From positions 1-20,557 of the forward strand of contig CAYMLL010000122.1 in the NCBI GenBank assembly GCA_964390645.1: 20,557 nucleotides of DNA, in the 5' to 3' direction. The notes below the pieces were generated by a model that was given only the letters and a program-made list of their open reading frames with translations, was not told where the DNA came from and made no database searches. The translations under genes and the position numbers were made by a program. This stretch comes from CAYMLL01 sp964390645. Lineage in GTDB: Bacteria > Planctomycetota > UBA8108. Numbering within the stretch: the first letter of the stretch is position 1; every line of letters begins with the position of its first letter. Shown here one piece after another: positions 5,951 through 12,586 of this stretch.

Positions 5951-7993
5951 ATGATCCGCATACCGTCGTCTTTCACGCGCATCTTGACGGGCATTCTCCT
6001 CGGCGTCCTGCCTGTCTCGGCAGTTTCGCTCCCTGCGCAGTTCACTCACCCCGGCCTGCTCCACGGTCAGGCCGACCTCGAGCGCATGAAGACTCTCGTC
6101 GCCGGGAAGCACCCGGTGATCCACGGAGCCTTCCTGGCATTGGCCGGGGAGGCTCATTCTCGAGCGGACTACAGACTCCGGGGGCCGTTCGCCGAGTGGA
6201 GTCGCAAACCCGACCTCCGAACTGCAGAGGCCGGGAGCGACGCCACCGCCGCGTACCAGAACGCGTTGATGTGGGCGATCACGGGCGATCGGGCGCACGC
6301 GCGCAGGTCGATGGAGATCGTCAACGCGTGGGTCTCCACGCTCGAGCGTGTCAGCGGCATCGACGGTGTGCTCGCTGCCGGTCTGCAGGGGTTCAAGTTC
6401 GCGAACGCCGCCGAGATCCTGCGATACACCGATTCGGGCTGGTCACGGGACGATGCGAAACGGTGCGAACGTTGGCTCCTCGAGGTGTGGCATCCGACGA
6501 TCGAGCACTACGCTTATTTCGCCAACGCGAACTGGGAGGGCGCGGCGCTGCAAACGAAGATGGCGATCGCGGTCTACTGCAACGATCGGGATCTGTTCGA
6601 GGAGACGGTTCGCTACGCGGTGAACGGAGCAGGCAACGGCAGCATCCCGCACACGATCGTCTACGCCTCCGGGCAAACGCAGGAGACCACCCGCAAGCAG
6701 GGCTACGCCCAGCTGGGGCTCGGGCTTCTTTGCTGCGCGGCAGAAGTCGCGTGGAATCAGGGTGTCGATCTCTACGGCTGGGGAGACAACCGGATTCTCG
6801 CGGGCTTCGAGTACACCGCGCGGTACGGACTGGGAAACGAGGTGCCCTATCGGCACTACCTGGACCGCACCGGCAAGTACGGTTTCGGCGGACGATTCAA
6901 CAGATACGACAGGATCTCCACCGAGGGCCGAGGCGACTTCCGGCCGATCTTCGAGCAGCCGCTCAACCACTATGTCAACCGACGTGGACTGAAAGCCCCC
7001 TACACGGCTCTTGTTGCCGCGAGACGTCGACCCGAAGGCCGCAGCCGCGATCACTCGAGTCACGGGACTCTGACCCACTGGCGTCCGCGAGTCGAGCCGT
7101 CGCGAGCGACGCGTCCACCCGGTCGACCTGCCGGGATCGTCGCTCGCACGACGGCTGACGGGATTCGCCTCACCTGGGTTCGTTCGGTCGAGCCGGTCAG
7201 CTGTACCGATGCTCGGAGCTACACGGTGAAACGTGCGGACTACCGGGGAGGTCCCTACTCGGTGGTCACCTCCGGAATCCTGGAGACCCGTCTCGACGAC
7301 AGGAGCGTCGAGAAGGGACGGCTCTACCACTACGTCGTGAGCGGGGAGAACGAGGCTGGCGAAGGGGGAGATTCCGCGATCGTCGCCGCGAGCGCGGGTT
7401 TGCCCGGGGCCTGGGCGAGTCGCGATATCGGTGCGGTGGGCGTGTCGGGCCACACGGAATACGACGGGCGGGTATTCTCCCTCGAGGGAGAAGGCCATGA
7501 CATCGGGGGCAAGCGGGATCAGCTTCAGTTCGCCCACGTGCCCATGAAGGGAGACGGGACGATCACGGCGCGCATCGTTCTGCCGATGAGCTCGCAGTGG
7601 TCGAAGCCCGGCGTCATGATGCGCGAAGGGCTCGAATCGGGCTCGCGTCAGGTGTCCGTGCTGCTCCTGCCGCACTGGCGCGGGGCGCTGGTCAGCCGAT
7701 CGGAGCCGGGAGGGGATACGACGATCGCGGGCGCTACGGAGATCGGCGAGCCGTACGTCATCAACAAGAACCGGCTGATGAGGCCGTACTGGGTGCGGGT
7801 GACACGGGACGGAGGGCTCTTCACCGGGTTCATCTCTGCCGACGGGCGTCAGTGGAGGAGGCTTGCCGCCGCCAGGGTGTCCATGGGCGAGACGATTCAC
7901 GTGGGACTGACCGCCTGCTCGCAGCTCGACAACGTCACCACGACCGTCACCTACGACAACGTCAGCGTGCCGGGATGGCGGATGAACGACTGA
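5951..7993 (+). CDS. Secreted alginate-lyase-like protein with Fn3-like and beta-sandwich regions
   Basis: This is a 680-residue protein. The ATG at 5951 precedes a signal peptide (hydrophobic 11-27, cleavage near LPAQ). Residues 31-360 resemble the alginate lyase family (PF05426, alpha/alpha toroid): FTHPGLLHGQADLERMK near 31-47, the helical AYQNALMWAITGD (101-113), NANWEGAALQTKMAIAVY (192-209), and GQTQETTRKQGYAQLGLGLL (241-260). A basic, proline-rich linker (about 358-395) follows. Then comes an Fn3-like stretch, GIRLTWVRS (404-412) to the YHYVVSGENEAGEG turn (459-472), and a C-terminal beta-sandwich (about 488-680) of the DUF1349/laminin-G-like kind ending in VTYDNVSVPGW. The predicted role is cleavage or binding of an acidic polysaccharide outside the cytoplasm. 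In the core motif, the family histidine expected in an RDxxH-like position reads RKQGY, so catalytic competence is uncertain. The polymer specificity is not determined. Confidence 0.8.
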   Translation: MIRIPSSFTRILTGILLGVLPVSAVSLPAQFTHPGLLHGQADLERMKTLVAGKHPVIHGAFLALAGEAHSRADYRLRGPFAEWSRKPDLRTAEAGSDATAAYQNALMWAITGDRAHARRSMEIVNAWVSTLERVSGIDGVLAAGLQGFKFANAAEILRYTDSGWSRDDAKRCERWLLEVWHPTIEHYAYFANANWEGAALQTKMAIAVYCNDRDLFEETVRYAVNGAGNGSIPHTIVYASGQTQETTRKQGYAQLGLGLLCCAAEVAWNQGVDLYGWGDNRILAGFEYTARYGLGNEVPYRHYLDRTGKYGFGGRFNRYDRISTEGRGDFRPIFEQPLNHYVNRRGLKAPYTALVAARRRPEGRSRDHSSHGTLTHWRPRVEPSRATRPPGRPAGIVARTTADGIRLTWVRSVEPVSCTDARSYTVKRADYRGGPYSVVTSGILETRLDDRSVEKGRLYHYVVSGENEAGEGGDSAIVAASAGLPGAWASRDIGAVGVSGHTEYDGRVFSLEGEGHDIGGKRDQLQFAHVPMKGDGTITARIVLPMSSQWSKPGVMMREGLESGSRQVSVLLLPHWRGALVSRSEPGGDTTIAGATEIGEPYVINKNRLMRPYWVRVTRDGGLFTGFISADGRQWRRLAAARVSMGETIHVGLTACSQLDNVTTTVTYDNVSVPGWRMND

Positions 7994-8339
7994 AGTCGGA
8001 GGGCGGCTCGATCCCGGTGTGCTTCCCTCGCAGAGCGAACGGCGTCGACCCTCACGACCGCCGTGGGGGGATCACCGCTGGACTCCCGGACCCGATTCCG
8101 GGACCGGCGCTCGATCTCCGGATCTCCGATCGTCGTCCCGGTCGTCGCCGAGCGACCGTCTCCAGCAGAGCCTCCGTCCGGTTCCTCTCCCCGCGGGATT
8201 AACGGGACGGGGGACGGTCAAGCGAGGAGAAGGAGGACGCACGGGCGGAGGGTTCGGGAGCCTCCTTTCCGCGGTGAACGGACGCGTTCAGCTCCGCATG
8301 GCCGGGTCCCCATCCGGCCGTTCGTCTCGTCCGATCAGC
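7994..8339. other. Convergent gap, no gene recognised
   Basis: This gap lies between the ends of the lyase-like gene and the DUF1501 gene. Open frames through it are arginine/serine/proline-rich and have no recognisable motif. Apart from the hairpin at 8084-8103 and several GATCTCCGGATC-like short palindromes around 8110-8135, I see nothing in it. Confidence 0.4.
8084..8103. terminator. GC-rich hairpin downstream of the lyase-like gene
   Basis: TCCCGGA (8084-8090) and TCCGGGA (8097-8103) form a perfect 7-bp stem with a 6-base loop CCCGAT, about 90 bases past the lyase-like stop. There is no T-tract, so it could be a GC hairpin of a non-classical terminator or chance. Its position between convergent genes supports the first reading. 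Confidence 0.35.
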
Positions 8340-9776
8340 TCAGCCGATGATCTCCTTCACCACCCGGGACGTCTCGACTCCCGTCAGCTTCTGGTCGAGC
8401 CCCTGGTACTGGACGGTCAGCCGGCGGTGGTCGACCCCGAGAAGGTGGAGCATGGTGGCGTGGAGGTCGCGCACATGGACCGGATCCGCGGCGACGTTGT
8501 AGCTGAAGTCATCGGTCATTCCGTAGTGCATGCCGCCCTTGATTCCGCCGCCGGCGAGCCAGCCGGAGAAGCATCGTGGATGGTGGTCGCGTCCGTACTG
8601 GTCGCGCGTGATGTTGCCTTGACCGTACACGGTGCGGCCGAATTCGCCGGCGAAGACCACCAGGGTATCTTCGAGCAGTCCCCGGGCCTTGAGGTCTCCG
8701 AGCAACGCGGCGGTCGGCTGATCGACATCGCGGCACTGCCCCTTCATGTTGTCGGGAAGTCGGGAATGATGGTCCCACCCGCGATGAAAGAGCTGGATGA
8801 ACCGGACATCCCGCTCTGCCATCCTCCGGGCGAGCAGGCAGTTTCTGGCGTAGGAGCCCGGCTTGTGGACCTCCGGCCCGTACATCGCGAGAATCCCCTG
8901 AGGCTCCCCGGAGATATCCGTCAATTCCGGGACGGATGCTTGCATGCGAAACGCCATCTCCTGCTGGGCGACAGTCGTCTGTATCTCCGGATCCCCGATC
9001 TCGCCATGGTGCTTCCTGTTGAGCTCGGCAAGCGAATCGAGCATCCGCCGACGGACCTGTCTGTCCACTCCTTCCGGATTGGACAGGAACAGCACCGGGT
9101 CACCTGTCGTCTGGAAGGACGTGCCCTGGTGTTTGGAGGGAAGGAACCCGCTGCCCCACAGTCGAGCGTACAGCGCCTGGACGTTCACCCGACCGCTCCA
9201 GAACGCCGAGGGAATCACGACAAAATCCGGCAGGTCCTTGTTCAGCGATCCCAGGCCGTAGCTCAGCCAGGCTCCCATGCTGGGCTTGCCGGGGATTTCG
9301 GATCCGGTGCAGAAGGAGGTCTTGCCCGGGTCGTGATTGATCGCGTTGGTGTTGAATGAGTGAATCAGGCACAGGTCATCCGCGGCGCCACGGAGATGAG
9401 GAAGCAGCTCGCTCATCCAGATCCCGCTCTGGCCTTGCCTGGAGAACTTGAATCTCGACGGCGCGACCAGCTGCTGCTTGCCGCGGGTCATCGTGGTCAC
9501 CCGCTGCCCTCTGCTCACCGATCGCGGCAGCTCGGTCTTGAAGAGCTTGTGGAGATCGGGCTTGTAATCGAAGAGGTCGACCTGGCTCGGGGCACCTGCC
9601 ATGAACAGGAAGATGACCCGCTTCGCTCTCGCTCGGTGATGCCGCAGGGGCTGGGCCGTCGCACCGGCGCGGGGAACCACGGAAGCAAACGCCGCCGCGC
9701 CCAGGCCCATTCCGGAGCTCAGCAAGAACGACCGGCGTGACTGGAGGTCGGCGGCTTCCGCAAGGTCGTTTGTCAT
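8340..9776 (-). CDS. DUF1501 family protein, Tat-exported
   Basis: This is a 478-residue protein of the DUF1501 family (PF07394), whose fold is related to the alkaline phosphatase/sulfatase superfamily; its biochemical role is not established. A twin-arginine signal SRRSFLLSSGMGLG (13-26) indicates folded export. Family landmarks follow: RVIFLFMAGAPSQVDLFDYKP (53-73), HDPGKTSFCTG, a WDHHSRLPDN segment, and FAGEFGRTVYGQG with a GRDHHPRCFSGWLAGGG stretch. The His/Asp clusters suggest a metal site. I chose the ATG at 9776, preceded by GGTGAG and GGGAGG; a GTG at 9788 would add four residues. It starts 13 bases after the PSD1/cytochrome protein stop, the standard planctomycete gene pair, so the two are surely one operon and probably work together in the periplasm. 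Confidence 0.93.
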   Translation of the reverse strand: MTNDLAEAADLQSRRSFLLSSGMGLGAAAFASVVPRAGATAQPLRHHRARAKRVIFLFMAGAPSQVDLFDYKPDLHKLFKTELPRSVSRGQRVTTMTRGKQQLVAPSRFKFSRQGQSGIWMSELLPHLRGAADDLCLIHSFNTNAINHDPGKTSFCTGSEIPGKPSMGAWLSYGLGSLNKDLPDFVVIPSAFWSGRVNVQALYARLWGSGFLPSKHQGTSFQTTGDPVLFLSNPEGVDRQVRRRMLDSLAELNRKHHGEIGDPEIQTTVAQQEMAFRMQASVPELTDISGEPQGILAMYGPEVHKPGSYARNCLLARRMAERDVRFIQLFHRGWDHHSRLPDNMKGQCRDVDQPTAALLGDLKARGLLEDTLVVFAGEFGRTVYGQGNITRDQYGRDHHPRCFSGWLAGGGIKGGMHYGMTDDFSYNVAADPVHVRDLHATMLHLLGVDHRRLTVQYQGLDQKLTGVETSRVVKEIIG

Positions 9777-9789
9777 CCTCCCGCTCACC

Positions 9790-12228
9790 CTATTCTCGAG
9801 TCTTGGTGATATCCAGATTGTAGAGCGTGTTGATCAGCACCGTCCACGCGGCGAGCTGCGCCTTCTTCTCGGCGCTGTTCAAGGTCAGAGTGCTACAGAT
9901 CCTCTCCGCCAGGGCGGGGTTCTCGCGATAGCGCTCCAGCAAGTCCTCGACGAGCCGCAACAGAATGCTCCGTTCGCTCTCATCCGGCAGCTTCGAGGTC
10001 ACCGTCTCGTAGGCCATCTCGAACCGCTGCCGTGTCTCGAGATTCTCCTGTGCAAGCACCCGCTGCGCCAGGCTGCGGGCGGCCTTCAGGTACTCGCTCT
10101 CGTTCAGGAGCAACAGGGCCTGCGAGGGAGTGTTCGTGCGTTCACGGCGTGCGATGCAGGCGTCCCGGATCGGAGCGTTCAAGATGGTCATCTGCGGCGG
10201 CGGCATCCCCCGTTTCCAGTAGGTGTAGACGCTGCGGCGATGGATCTTCTCGCCCGTGTCGGCTCTGAATCGCTCGCCGATCATGGTCACCGCCTTCCAG
10301 AGGCCGTCCGGCTGGGGCGGCTTGACGCTCTTGCCGTACATCGTGCTCGAGAGCAGCCCGCTGGTCATGAGGATCTGGTCGCGGATCATCTCGGCATCCA
10401 GCCGGTAGCGTGATCCTCGCGCCAGCATCCGGTTCTCCGGGTCCTTCTCGAACTCCTGCGGCGTGGCCACTGACGACTGACGGTAGGTCTTCGACAGCAC
10501 GATCTGACGGATCAGAGCCTTGACGTCCCAGCCGGACTCGATGAACGAGACCGTGAGGTAGTCCAGGAGCTCGGGATGGCTGGGGATCTCCCCCTGCGTT
10601 CCCAGATCCTCGGAGGTCTTCACCAGGCCGACACCGAGGAGCTGCTGCCAGAAACGGTTGACCGCCGTTCTCGCAGTCAGGGGGTTCCCGGGGTCGACGA
10701 ACCACTCCGCCAGGTCGAGGCGCGAGGCGGTCTCCCCCTTCTTCTGCATGGGGGGCAAGAACGCGGGCGTGTTGCGCACGACCTCTTCGCCGGGATCGTC
10801 GTATCGCCCCCGTTTCATGATGTAGGTCGGGCGCACCTCCGCGCGCTCCTTCATCACCATGGCCGCCTGCATCGCCCGGTCAAGCTCACGGCGTTGCCCG
10901 TCCAGGTCGTTCTTCCTGGCCGTCAGCTGCCGCGCCGCTTCCAGGAGCGGCTGCTTCGTTTGCGTATCCTTCGCGTCCTGGGCGGTCTTCTTCGCGAGCC
11001 GCACCTCGGGTTCGAGCGTGGCCAGCTGCTCCTCGATTTCTTGCAGCCTCTTCTTCTGCTCGGGCGTTCCCAGCGACACAAAGGGTGGTTGCAGGCCATT
11101 CTTCGGAGCCCCGCTGGTCTCCGCTGCCGCGTCGATATTGTTGAAGAAGGCGAACAGCGAGTAGAAGTCCTTCTGCGTCAGCGGGTCGTACTTGTGATCG
11201 TGGCAGGAGGCGCAATGGACGGTCATTCCCATGAAGGCGGTTCCCACCGCGGTGACCCGGTCGACCACGTTCTTGAAGAAGCTCTCCTCCGGCAACGCGG
11301 TTCCGCGGTCGATGATCAGATGGAGGCGGTTGAATCCCGATGCGGCGAGCTGGTCGCTGCTCGGGTCCGGAAAGAGATCACCGGCCAGCTGGTAGCGGAG
11401 AAAGTCGTCGTAGCCCAGGTTGCTGTTGAACGCGCTGATCACCCAGTCGCGGTAGGCGATCAGATTCCGGTAGAAGTCCTTGTGCATGCCGTTGGTGTCG
11501 GCGAAGCGAACCAGGTCCAGCCAGTAGCGGGCCATGTGCTCGCCAAGGTGTGGCTCGAGGAGCAGGCGATCGACGAACGCTTCGTAAGCCTCTGCGCTGT
11601 CGTCTGCCAGGAACGCCCGCACTTCACCCGGGGTCGGCGGAAGCCCGGTGAGATCGAAGGTTACCCGGCGAATGAGGGTGCGCTTGTCGGCCTCCTCGGC
11701 CGGCGTCAGGCCTGCGGACTCCAGCCGCTCCAGCACGTGCAAGTCGATCCGCTGCCGGCTCCAGCCACGATTCTTCACCTCCGGGATCGCCGGCATCTTC
11801 GCCGGCATGAAGGACCAGTACTCCTCGAAGAGAGCCCCCGCTTCGATCCAGAGCCTGATGACCCGTTTCTCCTCGGCAGACAGCGCCTTCTTGTGGGCCT
11901 CTGGCGGAGGCATCACCTCGTCGGCATCATCGGTCGTGATCCGGTACCACAGCTCGCTCTCTTCGGGTGATCCCGGCTTGATAGCGGTCGAGCCCTCGCG
12001 GGTCCGATACGCCCCGACGGCGCCGGTCGACTGATCCAGCCGGAGCTTCGCCTTGCGCTTGCGGCTGTCCGGTCCATGGCAGGCGAAACACCGATCGGAC
12101 AGAATCGGGCGGACGTCGCGGTTGAACGAGATATCCCGCGCACAGACGCCGGTTCCGCCACATACGACAAGTGCTACGACCCATTCGAGAGCCGGACACT
12201 GCCACCTGAACTTCCTTCGCGGGATCAT
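9790..12228 (-). CDS. PSD1 and planctomycete cytochrome C domain protein (DUF1549/DUF1553)
   Basis: This is an 812-residue exported protein. The ATG at 12228 has AGGAAGGG just upstream and opens a signal-like segment (hydrophobic about 13-27). The planctomycete cytochrome C domain (PF07635, about 33-135) shows RDVRPILSDRCFACHGPDSR with CxxCH at 47-51 and the MPPP segment at 106-109. DUF1549 (about 155-365) includes RRVTFDLTGLPPTP (187-200), RYWLDLVRFADTNG (234-247) and a second CxxCH in HCASCHDHKYDPL (338-350). A charged helical, probably coiled-coil stretch spans about 388-465. DUF1553 (about 500-765) contains NPLTARTAVNRFWQQLLG and the TNTPSQALLLLNE segment near its end. It is predicted to bind two covalent c-type haems. 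No substrate is known for this family. It is co-transcribed with the DUF1501 gene downstream. Confidence 0.95.
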   Translation of the reverse strand: MIPRRKFRWQCPALEWVVALVVCGGTGVCARDISFNRDVRPILSDRCFACHGPDSRKRKAKLRLDQSTGAVGAYRTREGSTAIKPGSPEESELWYRITTDDADEVMPPPEAHKKALSAEEKRVIRLWIEAGALFEEYWSFMPAKMPAIPEVKNRGWSRQRIDLHVLERLESAGLTPAEEADKRTLIRRVTFDLTGLPPTPGEVRAFLADDSAEAYEAFVDRLLLEPHLGEHMARYWLDLVRFADTNGMHKDFYRNLIAYRDWVISAFNSNLGYDDFLRYQLAGDLFPDPSSDQLAASGFNRLHLIIDRGTALPEESFFKNVVDRVTAVGTAFMGMTVHCASCHDHKYDPLTQKDFYSLFAFFNNIDAAAETSGAPKNGLQPPFVSLGTPEQKKRLQEIEEQLATLEPEVRLAKKTAQDAKDTQTKQPLLEAARQLTARKNDLDGQRRELDRAMQAAMVMKERAEVRPTYIMKRGRYDDPGEEVVRNTPAFLPPMQKKGETASRLDLAEWFVDPGNPLTARTAVNRFWQQLLGVGLVKTSEDLGTQGEIPSHPELLDYLTVSFIESGWDVKALIRQIVLSKTYRQSSVATPQEFEKDPENRMLARGSRYRLDAEMIRDQILMTSGLLSSTMYGKSVKPPQPDGLWKAVTMIGERFRADTGEKIHRRSVYTYWKRGMPPPQMTILNAPIRDACIARRERTNTPSQALLLLNESEYLKAARSLAQRVLAQENLETRQRFEMAYETVTSKLPDESERSILLRLVEDLLERYRENPALAERICSTLTLNSAEKKAQLAAWTVLINTLYNLDITKTRE

Positions 12229-12586
12229 CGACCCTTCCTGGAGGTTCTGTCACCTTGGTTGTCACGGAGAGAGCCGGCCTTTCCGGACCGATATCTCCAC
12301 GCCCATATTTTCATCGAACGGCGGCGCCAAATCCACGGGCTGTCGAAGATCGAGCCCCGCGAGCGCCACCTCCGGCTTCGAGGGTCCTGTGCCGTCGTCG
12401 GGGTGCTCCCCGGCCGGCATGACGGTCCGGAGGACGCGTTCACAGAGGGCGGGTCGCGTCTGGCGTGATCGGGACGGGTGCGCGGTCAGGCGGTCGTCGA
12501 CTCTCCGACTTCCGCACTTCGCCGCCGGCACCCGGCCATCTCCCCACCTTCGACGGCCGGCGTCGGGCAGAGCGGACGCTCGCCGT
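12229..12586. other. Upstream leader of the PSD1-DUF1501 operon, no gene
   Basis: This 358-base gap lies between two minus-strand genes. No frame here resembles a protein. The only AT-rich patch (12302-12312) coincides with the promoter candidate listed separately. The gap is long enough for PSD1-DUF1501 to have its own promoter instead of depending on the dehydrogenase gene. Confidence 0.4.
12302..12330 (-). promoter_or_regulatory. Weak promoter candidate for PSD1-DUF1501
   Basis: On the minus strand TTGGCG (12325-12330) and TATGGG (12302-12307) are spaced 17 bases apart, about 75 bases before the ATG at 12228. The matches are four of six and three of six. It is the best candidate in the gap but could be chance. 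Confidence 0.27.

Noticed and set aside
8019..9359. Plus-strand open frame opposite the DUF1501 gene
   Set aside because: It is a shadow of the DUF1501 coding strand with no recognisable motif or signal.
10576..11970. 464-codon plus-strand open frame opposite the PSD1 gene
   Set aside because: It is antisense to conserved CxxCH and DUF1549/DUF1553 motifs. The translation is rich in Arg, Val and Gly with no family features.
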